Under the pieces are notes generated by a model. The model saw only the letters and a program-made list of their open reading frames with translations, was not told where the DNA came from and made no database searches. From Apus apus (lineage: Eukaryota > Chordata > Aves > Apodiformes > Apodidae), in contig NC_067289.1 of the NCBI RefSeq assembly GCF_020740795.1, positions 26,220,108 through 26,284,107 on the forward strand: a DNA stretch of 64,000 bases. Reading direction: 5' to 3'. Below are positions 48,953 through 59,800 of this stretch, in pieces. The position numbers and the translations under genes are program-made. Numbering within the stretch: position 1 is the first letter of the stretch; every line of letters begins with the position of its first letter.

Positions 48953-50615
48953 CTAGAAAGCCAAAAGGGAAAATATAAACACCAAAAATTAGTAAAAGGT
49001 AATTGCATGGCTGTTTTGTTTTGTTTCTTTTTTGCTGCTGTAATAGGTGAGTATCACACGCTGGTTCCTTACAGCTCGTGCACTAAGCAGAGGCTTGAAC
49101 CCGAAGAATATCCCTGATGCACACAGGATTTCTACTTACACGTATTGACCAGAACTACTGAGCAAAAGGAAAACTTGCACGAGCAAAGGCCCATGTGAGG
49201 AAACTGAAGTGAGACCTCACCTGAAGGCATCTGCCACCACCTGCTGGGGCCTGGAAAGTGAAACTCACCCGTCCCCACTTCACCACAGCCCCGGCTGGAA
49301 GTCATCTGCCTCCCTCTTACCCAACATCCGTCCCACGGTTCCTCACTCATCACAGAAGCAGAAGTCAAGACTGCTAATTGACAAACCCTGCAATAGGGCC
49401 ACATTCTGACGTTGGTGCTCAGAGCTCATTGAGTGCCAGCAAAGCACATGCTCATGATGTGAACTGAACCACTGCACGATGTTGATGGTAACTGGGCCCT
49501 TCGAAGCCAAATTCACAAAGTTTGTCACTTCTGTTATTAATTTCCAGTGAAGTGACAGCTCAGGGCATGATTTATTCAGTCACAGCTCATAACTTCTGCT
49601 GAACACAGCCCCCCTGTGTAACAGGGTGCCCCACGCCCAGCCCCACAGAGGGGAGCCTGTCCCGTGGGACAGCCCCAGGCCCACGGGGCTGTTGCATCCC
49701 CAAGAGCTTCGGCAGAGCTGCCACCCTCCTGCTCTGCTGGTGCATTTTCTCTTTGGCTCCAGGCAAAGAGCTTCTCCTCCCTGGGCAGTAAGCACCACAA
49801 TCCCTGCTCTTTAAGGAGCAAAGCTTTCTAGGAAGCTGTGTTAAGCATGAGCTTCCCCGAGGACAAATTCTGCCTTCTTTCTGAAGGTTGATTTAAAAAA
49901 TGCTTTTATGCTACAAGAAGCAGCAGAATCCAAGTGCTCAATCCTCTCCCTCAGGCAAAGACACTCACACCCACCTGCAGGGAACTGCAGGGTAAAGAAA
50001 GCTTTTAGCAGAGCCTCTAGTTATAAAAACAACAGCAAACAACTAGCGAAACAGCAGGGGAAAACAAATTATTAGAAAACCAAGATACGGATTAAGACTG
50101 CAATCAAGCTGAACCCAGGCTCTGAAGAAGCACCGTGCCTGCCACAACCACTGCTCATGATGGTCTACACAGACCATGCAGTTACCGCCGGTGCGTTGGA
50201 AGCTGCTCTGGTGGCTAGAAGCTCTTGCCAGGTCGCTGCCCTCAAAGCACCGTATCTCACGGTGGATCGTGGGGCGGGATAAAGTCCAGCACGTACAAAA
50301 CTTCCTACAGCTACAGCCAGCAAACACCTATCCCGCGTGCCACAGGGGCTGAAGGTGCGTGCAGCCTGTCCCCGCCGGGCTGTGCGGGATGGGGAGGAAA
50401 CTCGAAACCTCCCGCGCTGGCACTAGGGCTCCAAATACAAGCAATAATTAACACTTCACCGCAGTGACAGGCACATAAGTTTAGGTAGTTGTCAGAAAAA
50501 GTCCGATTAACCAGTGCTAAAGTCAGTCAGGGCAAAGCAACGCGGGGGCTGGTTTGGCGATGCTCTCACGGGGGAGCAGCGGGGTGCGGGTTCATCCCCC
50601 GGGACAGCTTACCAT
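47945..50615 (-). CDS. SUCNR1: SUCNR1, succinate receptor 1 (two-exon coding model)
   Basis: This is a class A G-protein-coupled receptor that senses extracellular succinate, signalling through Gi and Gq at the plasma membrane. Joining 50615-50613 (ATG) to 48952-47945 gives 336 residues, close to the mammalian length. Visible features are seven hydrophobic helices, N-glycosylation sites at Asn4 and Asn163, a Cys90-Cys167 disulfide pair, Asp114-Arg115-Tyr116 (DRY) after TM3 and NPVFY at 286-290 in TM7. The residues matching the human succinate-binding set (Arg99, His103, Arg252, Arg255, Arg281) are all present as Arg94, His98, Arg247, Arg250 and Arg276. The main exon's first apparent start is a GTG. 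Its frame continues upstream one codon to a strong acceptor, so the initiator must come from another exon, as in mouse, where the second residue Ala begins the same segment. The coding sequence is intact. Confidence 0.93.
48953..50612 (-). other. SUCNR1: SUCNR1 intron 1 (predicted)
   Basis: This lies between the ATG|GTAAGC donor and the TTTCTAG acceptor on the minus strand. No other coding exon or large repeat was seen inside it. Confidence 0.6.
50613..50615 (-). CDS. SUCNR1: SUCNR1 initiator-codon exon (coding part only)
   Basis: Minus strand: 'gtcccgccATG|GTAAGC', a strong Kozak context in which the ATG is the only codon before a consensus donor, phase 0. Spliced to exon 2 it gives Met-Ala-Val-Asn-Glu-Thr, parallel to the Met-Ala-x-Asn start of mammalian SUCNR1. 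The GC-rich setting also suits a promoter-proximal exon. A rival ATG|GTAAGC occurs at 51212/51209 with a poorer Kozak context, inside LTR-like sequence. Confidence 0.65.
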
Positions 50616-51010
50616 GGCGGGACCCCGGCTCTCCTGATGGCAGCTGGGATGCGGGGGCAGGGCTGGGATGCGGGGGCAGCGCTGGGATGCGGGGGCAGCG
50701 CTGGGATGCGGGGCGCGGTGTCTCGGTCCCTCGCGGGGAGCGGGGCTCAGTCACCCAGCAGCGGGGCGGAGCGGGGGGACGCGCCTTGCGGCAGGAAAGT
50801 GCTGCGGGAGGAGGGGGCACGGGCACTTCCCCTTCCAGCAGCCCGGGCAGGGAAAGCCCTGCCGCCCTGCCCGCAGCCCCTGCCCCCCAGCGGGCCCTGA
50901 GGAAGGATCTCACCTGAAACGCTCCTGCGGGGCCAACCTGGCGATCTTGCAGCGAGGTCTGCTCAGGGCACCCGGAGAGTCCTGGGCTCACCTGACCAGG
51001 AGCCAGCAGG
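50616..51010 (-). promoter_or_regulatory. SUCNR1: SUCNR1 5'UTR and GC-rich promoter region
   Basis: This GC- and CpG-rich stretch is directly upstream of the candidate initiator exon on the minus strand. It includes a 19-bp tandem repeat. No clear TATA box was noticed. The transcription start cannot be placed. Confidence 0.5.
50643..50714. repeat. 19-bp tandem repeat, about 3.8 copies
   Basis: The unit 'gctgggatgcgggggcagc' repeats at 50643, 50662 and 50681 with a partial fourth copy from 50700. Only the last base of the first unit differs. It starts about 28 bp upstream of the candidate SUCNR1 start codon, so it would lie in its 5'UTR or core promoter. Confidence 0.93.
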
Positions 51011-51209
51011 GGTAATAAGGAACTGTCACAGGAAGACAAAAAGCCCTGTGTGTGACATCGATGTGTGGTGGAGGCAGACGCTGCTGGGGGTACCGGCCTG
51101 ACCTCCCAGGTCTTAGCCAGTGGTTTAAGACTAAAGGATGGTGTGTGTTTGTGTGCACGACCACCTAACCACGTCTGTCTGTCCCTGGAGTCAGAAGTGG
51201 GAGGCTTAC

Positions 51210-51832
51210 CATGAGAACGGATCAAAGCGGCAAATACAAAGTAGTTAGATGTAAACATAAGGTAATTTATTAAGGCAACAGATGTAATGAGTTTGACACA
51301 GCTGTTGATAACTGGCCTGGCTACAATAGTGCTACTAATAGATGTTAATATTGCAGCAATAATAATATAAGGTAGACAATACACCCAGAGATGCTGTCAT
51401 CCCTTCCCAAAAGGTGAAAGTTGTGATGTCTTACCTAAGGACACATCCCCGCCCAGGGGGAAGAAGAGAGGATCAGGCCCCTCAACCTGTTCCAGGGGAG
51501 ATGCTCTTCTTGCCCCAAAGGAAGGATTCAAAGACTAATTAACCACCTATTGACAAGGGATTTAGGTCATAACTAGTGTATTGTTTGGTTCTTAACAGAC
51601 CAATTATAGAAATAATTAGGGAAAAGGCAAAGGAGATGCCCAGTGCCTGCTTCGTATGTAAATTCAAGTATTGTTAGTGCCCAGGGCATGTTCCACATGC
51701 AAACATCAAGGCCTTTATTGCACAGTCTTATGATCATGGAGCCTTGATGTGTGGCACCTGGGTGTGCCAACAAGCAGACAAGGACCGGGTGGATCCCTCC
51801 CAACCAGTGAGTTGGACCTGTCCTCCCTAACA
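51210..51832 (-). mobile_element. Possible LTR (endogenous retrovirus-like) remnant
   Basis: On the minus strand this roughly 620-bp block starts TGTTAGGGAGGACAGG and ends near ...TTCTCA followed by TGG, the arrangement expected of an LTR followed by a primer-binding site. AATAAA signals occur near 51715 and 51265 in that orientation. On the plus strand, next to this end, 'ctggagtcagaagtgggagg' resembles the tRNA-primed start of ERV-L elements. No flanking target duplication and no viral genes were found, and the terminal repeats are not clean. It is a tentative structural call. Confidence 0.33.
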
Positions 51833-53054
51833 GATGTAAATGACCCTACTTGTTGGGTCCAAGGCACTGCTCATCTTGCCTTCCAAGAAAGTTAAAACAA
51901 AGCACAATACAAGTTCTGTTTTCCCACAGGAACCTTCACTCACCCAGTGCTGATGCTCCTCACAGACCTTCCCACACGTGGGGAACCAGGACTTTTTCCC
52001 CTATCCCACTGAGAGGCAGAGGGATTTATTTTTCAAACCAAATTGTGCTGTTGAAAGGGGCTGTTCCACCAGGCAGCAGCTCGTGGAGCTGCCCCACAGC
52101 CTTGGCTTGGGAAACGCCCCCAGACCCACTCACTACCCCTCCTGTCCCCCAGGGTGGCTGAAAGGGCTTTGGAGAACACAAGGTCTCTCACAGACAGCTG
52201 TGCTGAAAGAACAGATTAACACAAGTAGTAAATTGGACATTTGCATTTGCTTACAGAAGCCTAACCTTCCAGATCAGATTCAGGTGCAGAAGGAAGGAAA
52301 GAGACATTTTTGGGGTAGGGGCACACTAGAGAGGTAGGGGTGGAAGCACCCTTGCTCCAAGGGTGCACGAGGTGCCCTGGGGAACAGAAGGGGTTCTGCT
52401 TTCTCCAGCATCCCACAGGAGCCCCAGGCAGCAGTGAGTGCCAGAAGGGTGGGAGGGCAGAGGGACCCTTGGCCACCCACACAGTTTCCTGACCCCAGAT
52501 ACATGTCCCTAGTGACTTGGCAGGGGAAAATTCACCCCAATCCTGGGAGCCCTCTTTCCAACAACCCCCCAGGAACACACTTACTGCAGCCTGTTGGCCT
52601 GTCAAGGAGCGTTGTCAGCAGAAACCCTTCCTCTGGGAAAGAACCTCCTGCAGCCACTGTCCATCCGAGCAGCCCCGGAGTTGCAGAACTTCTCTGCTCT
52701 GTTTTACAGATGTCTGTAGGATTTCTCAGGCAAGCTGGTGAAATGCTGCTGCCTAGATTTTATCCCACAGCTTCCAGCCACTTTGAACTAAACCAGGAGA
52801 TGAGAGCAGGCTCTGGCTGTAAATTGATCCTGTTAAATTCAATGGGTTCTTCAGTGTCCTGTGGGCTCTGAAGAAGAAATGCAACTGGAATCAGGCTCAT
52901 TTGTTGCCATTAAATACCTATTAGTCAATTCATATTAGAGGCCTATTACATGAATCATGCATATTTAACAACTTATCATGATGTATTTGCATTTGACTGA
53001 TAGCAATGAGTCATTGAGGGACACAGCAGAAGTGCTCACTAAGCTGCTTTCTAT

Positions 53055-53430
53055 CATTTAGCAGCAGTCCTGGCTAACCAGGGAGGTCCCAGTAGACTGG
53101 AGACTAGCAAATGTGATCTCCATCTAGGGGCCACAAGAAGGGCCAAAAGGAGGATCCTCAGGCTGACCTCAGTGCTGGGAAAGGTTATGGAACACATCAT
53201 CTGGAGTACCACCATGTAGCACATGCAGGACAGCCAGGGGATCAGGCCCAGCCAGCATGGCTTCATGAAAGACAGATCCTGCAGGACCAACCTGATCTCC
53301 TTCTATGATCAGGTGACCCACTTAGTGGATGAGGGAAGGGCTGTGGATGTCACTTACCTGGACTTCTGTAAAGCCTTTGACACTGTTTCCCACAGCATTC
53401 TCCTGGAAAAACTGGCTACAGAAGCTTCCC
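53055..53430 (+). mobile_element. CR1 LINE ORF2 fragment (reverse transcriptase)
   Basis: The plus strand carries a typical CR1 ORF2 segment: 'caagaagggccaaaaggagg', then a stretch encoding 'QHGFMKDRSCRTNLISFYDQ', a Val-Asp-Glu-Gly-Arg-Ala-Val-Asp-Val motif and 'YLDFCKAFDTVSH', which are conserved reverse-transcriptase blocks. The upstream half has stops and shifts, and homology ends after 'ctcctggaaaaactggctac'. The catalytic YADD block and the CR1 3' end are absent, so this is a dead fragment lacking both ends. Confidence 0.92.
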
Positions 53431-56238
53431 AAGGCAGAGCTGGCTTAGAAACAGAACTTGGGAACAGTTTAGCTTGGCTTGAACCGAGTTTACCACGGCA
53501 CTTTGCCCTCCCTTACTGGGAACTGTGCTAACTATATGCAGGGCCTGAAAATGAGGACAGACATGAGATTGCCGCTGTTATTCTATTTATTTATTTTTTT
53601 CCCCTGGAAAGAACAGAGCTTCATTAATAATGTACATTTCAACAAGTCCAACACCTGGATTTCTATCGCTCCCCAAAAGCAATAAAGCTCTTTTCTCAAC
53701 AACCACCTCCCATGAAGAGAAGGAGGAAAGGGCATTTGCTGCAACATAAACCACATATCAAACACTTATTTGTGTGTCTTTTTAATATAAAATACAAAAG
53801 ACAGCTGAGTGCAATAGGGCTTTCTGAATAAGCCCAGCAGAGGAGGTAAATGCAAGGCCATTATACACACCAGTGAACATCTGAATATCATAATGATTAT
53901 TTGCAAATAGGAGAAATAAACATGGTTCAGCTTCTAAAAAATACCTTTTTTTCTTCCCTCCCCTTTATTGTGATGTACTTTAAGGTTAGTGAATATTCGC
54001 TCTACTCATATCTGGGATATAAAAAGATATCCTAGCTTTTCTCTGAAGATAAAGCCAACAAATCAGCTAATCTTTAAGTATCACAGAAGCTGCTTTAAAA
54101 TTTCCCATGTGGCTGATAAATACTGGCTCCTCATATACCAGATTTTAAAGATTTTGCTCACTCAGGCAGTTGCTGTTGCACTGGAGGGTAGCGTCTGAAA
54201 AATGGAGCCTTTCTCGTTCTACGCTGCAGTAAAGCTTCAAAGAAGTGGTAAGAGGGCAGTAGAGACACGAACCTCCCGCCCCACCTGCCCTGCCTCTCCG
54301 GGGGTGCAGGGACTCCTGCCGGGCACCAGGATCTGCACCAAATATTGCACAGCCTTGTTTTGTTTCAGCACAGGTTTCTCAACTTGGATTACGTTGAGGC
54401 TGGAGATACAGCAAAGCTCTCAGCCCTGTGAGCCGGCATCTGGGATTACCTTGTCTTCCTGCAGGCTTATGGATACGGAGCACCCAAGTGAAAGGGTCCC
54501 TCTGCAGCAGCTTTTGTTGCTGCCAGGCAGGTGCCCTGCACCGTGCTGGGTGTCAGAGGGGCCATCCCAGGCAGCTCCAGATTCTCCAGGCTGGTGGCAA
54601 AGGATGGAGATGGGCTGTCTTCTGCTGGGGAGCCCTTAGCTAGGGACTTCTGGACAACCTTAGTACGAATATCTGAAACAAAACAGCTTTAGGGGTTAAC
54701 CCTTAAATGGAGCCTTTTTGGGGTGGTTTTTACAATTTTCTGGTAAATTAGTTGTTCACCACAGCTTCTGCTGCTCCTGCCAGAAACACTGATATTGTAA
54801 TTTTCACTGTCTCATTTTGTGCCTCACCAAGCATTTCCTGCTCCAGAAAATTTATTTTAGCAATTAAATCAAAAGCATGCACAGTCCAATCAATAATTCA
54901 TGTTTAGGTCCTAGTGGTTAAAAGCCATTTACTTTCTTTTCCAAGCAGAGTCCCATAGGAGCACACAGGACAGGCTGGGGAGAGCATCCTTTTGCCTAGA
55001 GCATGAATTTTTCTACTGCCTTCCAGGTGTATGTGTATATATATGCCTGCTTTTGGATCCAGGCTTTGTGCATGTCCCCCTCTGACACAAACAATCACTG
55101 TCCCCTCCAAATGTTCTCTTAAGCAAGTCATCTTCTGCTGTGTATTTTGGAGAAAGACTGGAGCAGAAAAAGGAAAGCAGCAACCATGCCATATGCGTTT
55201 GGCCTAGAGCTGCACACGCAGGAGGGAAAAAAAACAAAACAAACCCCAAACCCAAACCAGAACTGAAGGTTCAGTATCTTTTATGCAATCCAGGATGCTA
55301 GAAGTACCTGCCTGTGGTGTGTTGTGGTCAGTGTAAAACCAACGGGCAACTAACCTGTGCATGCACCGATCAGAAATGTTTCAGGTTTATATATAAAACC
55401 CATTTACAGAGGGCATTTGCTCGGGGCTGACAGCTAAGTGGTGCTTTGTTTTCAAGCCTATAAAGCTGCTAAGCTAATTTTAAAAATTCATATGTAAAAA
55501 CTGCTGAACAATTATAAGGATAATTAGAACACAAGACATGGCTTATTTAATAAGTAGAGCACAAAGCATGCAGCAGTGCTATTGTGAGGCCAGGATCTTC
55601 ATGAATACCCGGTGCTGTTCTGTTGCACCATGTTCTTCCAGTACAGGCATTGAAGAAAGTAAATGCTGAGCAAGACAGGGGCTTTTTAAGAAGGAAAAAA
55701 CAGAAAGCAAACCAATAACAGAAGAGCATCTGTGCCATGTTCCAGCTGTCCTGTGTGGTCTTCAGGTGCTTCCCTTGGGCTGTGCTGGAGAGGGGCAGCA
55801 CACAGATCTGCCAGGTCCCTGCTCAGCCCATTGCCCAACCGGCTGCTGGGCCTCACTCTGTCTCCTGTGGGAGAAGGACAGGGAGCACGAGGCTGCCCAG
55901 AGGCAGAGACACCAGTGCCCGTTTGCACAGGCTGAGGCTGGGACATTGCAACAGGAGGGGACAAGAAGCAACTGAGTCAAGAGGGCGAGTCCTGCTGGCC
56001 TTGGCAGCAGGGCCAGGTGAGCCAGGCGGGGCTGGGCACCCCAACCTCTGACCTGGGCAGCACAGAACCCCTGGGGCAGCCCAGGGGCTCTGACTCCCAG
56101 GACAGCACTGGAAGAACTTCTGGGTTAGAATCAGACCGATTTTCCTGCCCGAGCAGACGAGCAAGGCCCAGGCAGCACAGGACAGCAGAGCAGCAATCCC
56201 TCCCTCCCCCCCAGCCGCACGTGGGCAGCGTTCCCAAC
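53431..56238. other. Sequence 3' of AADAC, no gene recognised
   Basis: This contains the AADAC 3'UTR and spacer toward SUCNR1. A variant poly(A) signal ATTAAA occurs on the minus strand near 55550 ('cttattaaataagcc'), about 690 nt after the stop codon. Another candidate AATAAA (TTTATT on plus) is near 54852. Confidence 0.45.
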
Positions 56239-56847
56239 TCATAGGTTCTCCTGCAGCCACTCGATGTACCCGTCCACCAGCCGGCGCCCCACGGCCAGCT
56301 GGGCAGGCCCCGAGCTGAAGGAGAAGACCCCGTGGAAGGCATCCCTGGCGTGGTGGTGCGTGACGGGGACGCCCAGGGCCCGCAGCCGCGTGGCGTACAT
56401 GAAGCCGTCGTCCCGCAGGACGTCGTGCTGGCAGGTGAGCAGGTAGGTGCGGGGCAGGCGGCGCAGCCGGGCAGCGCTGGCCAGCAGCGGGGCCGCCCGC
56501 ACGTCCAGGAACCCCGGGAACCGCCGCCCCAGCTCCGGGCTGCCGGGCACAGGAGCCCTGTAGCTGTGGTGTCCCCACAGCTCGGCGGGCAGCAGGGCGC
56601 TCCAGTTGACAAGTTGGAACAAGTGGCTGGCTTCCGCCGGGACGTGCCGGTTGGCAGCCATCGCTTCCCGCAGAGACGGGTCCCCTGTGAAGTACTTGCT
56701 CCAAAACCCGACCATAAGTGACCGGGAGAGTACAGGCTTGTCTGCGTTGTCTTGGTAAGATGGCAAATTTAGGTCCAGGGTTTGGAGAGCAGGGTAAATC
56801 AAAGCTTGGGCTTTGAGATTAGTTTCAACTTCGGGGTCCTCCAATAG
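56239..56847 (-). CDS. AADAC: AADAC exon 5 (coding part)
   Basis: It follows an acceptor 'tttgattctgcag' and encodes residues 202-403, ending in TGA at 56241-56239. It holds Asp343, His373 and the Asn282 sequon. It is markedly GC-richer toward the 3' end than the other exons, with runs of Arg, Ala and Leu codons ending in G or C. Confidence 0.95.
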   Translation of the reverse strand, partial: LLEDPEVETNLKAQALIYPALQTLDLNLPSYQDNADKPVLSRSLMVGFWSKYFTGDPSLREAMAANRHVPAEASHLFQLVNWSALLPAELWGHHSYRAPVPGSPELGRRFPGFLDVRAAPLLASAARLRRLPRTYLLTCQHDVLRDDGFMYATRLRALGVPVTHHHARDAFHGVFSFSSGPAQLAVGRRLVDGYIEWLQENL

Positions 56848-59800
56848 CTGCAGAATCAAACAATTAAAAGAAGTCAGTCAAAAAGTGTTTCTTCTCCTAC
56901 ACTGACAGATGATCTTTAAGGAATTAACACACACTTTTTACAACATAAGAAAAATAAGATTATCAACAAAACCAGGACAGATTAAAGAAATTATAAATTC
57001 ATATTAACAACTGTCAAACATCAAATATAATTTAATTTTGTTTCTCAGATTGAAGGATAACAATATTTGGGAAATATTCTTTTTGAAGCATTGATGCTTT
57101 CCAAAATAGTAACAAATGCTTTTGCTGACTATAGAAAGTTTCCACTCTTATAGCCTAAATACTGCAGGTTTCTGAAACTCCTCTAATCATTTCACACAAT
57201 TTGGATCTTAGCCATCTGCTGGGTTTTTTACTCCTGAGGCAGTAGAACTCAAACGCCTACGATTCTGTGCATTTTAGACATGAGAAGAAATAAAACATGA
57301 TGAATCACTGACATTTTCTGTATATCAGCCTTTCCCCCTCTGCACTAACACATTTCCACCTTGTCACTCCTCTTCTGCCTTCAGTGTCTGCAGCAAATTC
57401 CCAGCCTCTCCAAATGAGATTCATTACAATCCAAAGAACTTTGAGACAGCACCAAAGTCACCCTGACTATTTCACAGACCCAAAGGCAGCTTTTCAAAGG
57501 TAGGGATCCAATGACACTTCAACATTTAGTCCTTTTCTTTTTGCTGCTATTTACATCTGTGTAAGTCAAACTGCTAGAATTCCCTTTTCAAACAACATAC
57601 CTAAACCAGTCAAAATGGGCCTGAAGACAGAGTGATAAGCCCTAATTCTAGGGCTGAGTGCCTTCTTCAAGGTGTAAATGTCTGGAGGACATCACAGCCA
57701 CTTTGATGCCATTGAATGGCTCAGGTGAGCTTGTGTGGAAGCTCAGAGCCCGCGTGGACAGTCCTGCACGACATCCCATGTGCACCCACCACAGGAGACC
57801 TTTTGGAGGCGTGCAGGCTTTGGGCAGAGGGTTTTTTCACTCTCTTACAAGAGTTCATGAAATGAAAAAAAACCGACACAAAACAAAACAAAAAAGCTCT
57901 GAGCTAGCAAAAAAAGACTGTTGGTTTTTTACCTGTTGTGCCACAGCTGCAGCCAAGTTGCCACCTGCACTGTCTCCTGCAACACAGACCCGGTCGGGGT
58001 CCACCCCGTACTGGGCGAGGACACTTCTCTGGAGGAAGAACTTGGTCACCGCGTACACGTCCTCAAACTGTGTGGGGAAATGGTGCTGAGGTGCCAACCT
58101 GTAACTGGTGGGGGGAAACACAAGGGGGTTACCTCCTGCTGGCTCTAAAGAGGAAGGCTGGTTGCTGGTTTCTGCCCTAGCTACTGAGTGGTTATTATAA
58201 TAATATACTGAGTATATTATTATTTATGGGAACTATTTATCCTGGATGATCCAATATTTTTGTTACACACCCAGCTTCATAAAGCAGCATCCAAAACAAC
58301 CACCCACAATTCACCCCTGCAACCCTGAGACTTTTCATTTACAAATACTCAAAGCTAGCAGGAGAGCACATGATCAAAATGTGCAAGATGAGATTAATTG
58401 ATCCCAAACCCTCATCCCACGCAGAAGGACAATCTCTTACTTGACTGACACTACGACGGCGTTTAACCTGTTTGAAGTCCACCTGCTCACCTGGTCATAG
58501 GTCTGCATGCCTGCAATGACAGGAATCCCTGAGGACATGTCACAGCACACACAGAAGGGACACACACAGGATGTTCCTCCCCGCAGGAGCTCCCAGGGGA
58601 CTTTCCAAACCTCCCCCCAGCCCTTGCTCTGCAGCAGCCCAGCGCCTCTACACACGCTGCTTTACCCAGACACACAGGCTGGGAGGTGTAATCCCACTGT
58701 CACTTGAATGTTACCCAAAGGGTGAAAAATACCACGTTATTTACACCTCTGAGCACTACACAATGAGGTCCTGGAGGCTCAGCTTTCATGGCAGAGAATA
58801 ACAAGCCAGAAGCACAGGAGGGGCTGGATGAAGCCCCCAGCTACACAGACACCTCCACACTGAAGCTGAAGAGTTTGCCTGGAAAACATTATGACTCCTT
58901 GTCCCTGAAAAAAGCAGCCCTACAACTAAGCCCAAGGTATGCGTTGGTTGTTGGGAACTCCAGCCATATCTACTGCACCTCCAGTGCCAGTTTGGGTGGT
59001 GGCCCAGATGATCACTCTGTCCATTTATGTAAGCGCTGGAGGACAAAGAGAATGTGCTCAAGGGGGGAACATGTCTGGGAGGGAAGAGAAATCACTGCCA
59101 CAAAAATGAACTAGCAGAAGCACAGAACCACAGTGCTTTAGAAAGCCTCTGGGCATGACATGGAAGGACACAGCATCAGCTGAGCACTAACAGCACAACT
59201 GTAACAGAACTAAAGACACACTCTCACCCTCTTGGGACCATGCTTATGAGAAATAAAGATGCAGTTATAGATGCCTTCTGATATGGCAAAACTCCCCAAA
59301 ATAGATTTCAGGGGACAGTAAATACCTCCTGCCCTTCTCCAAGCAAGAGGTATGAGGAAGCATCTGAGAGTCAAGCTTCTGGGAAGCAAGGAACCCCCAG
59401 TCTCTGCATCTCCGTTTGATTTCTACCCCCACGTGGATGTTATTTTCTTTATTCAGACACTTGTTTTTGTCCATTTCCCCTACTGACACTACATAACCCA
59501 GTCAGGGCTGCAGATAAAACACAAGAGAAGCAGAGCCCTGAACCAGATCCTTTGTCTTCCACTTCAAGATATGCTGACCAACCTCTCCCAGACTGGTGCA
59601 TTTTAACTGGTGCAACACCAATTCCATCACCCTCTCCCATAAACCAAAAGGCAACACACAGCATTGAGATCTGCACAGATCCCAGGTACTGACAGAAGAA
59701 CTCACCTACATGTCCCAGGCACCATCCGCCACCGTGGAAGTAGAGCACTGCCCTTCTCAGTCCATCAGAGGGCTTTCTGGGCAGGTAGAGGCGCACTTGG

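Noticed and set aside
59449-59705. Open frame continuing past AADAC exon 2
   Set aside because: It is intron read-through after the TAG|GTGAGT donor. The family sequence resumes in exon 3 at 58510.
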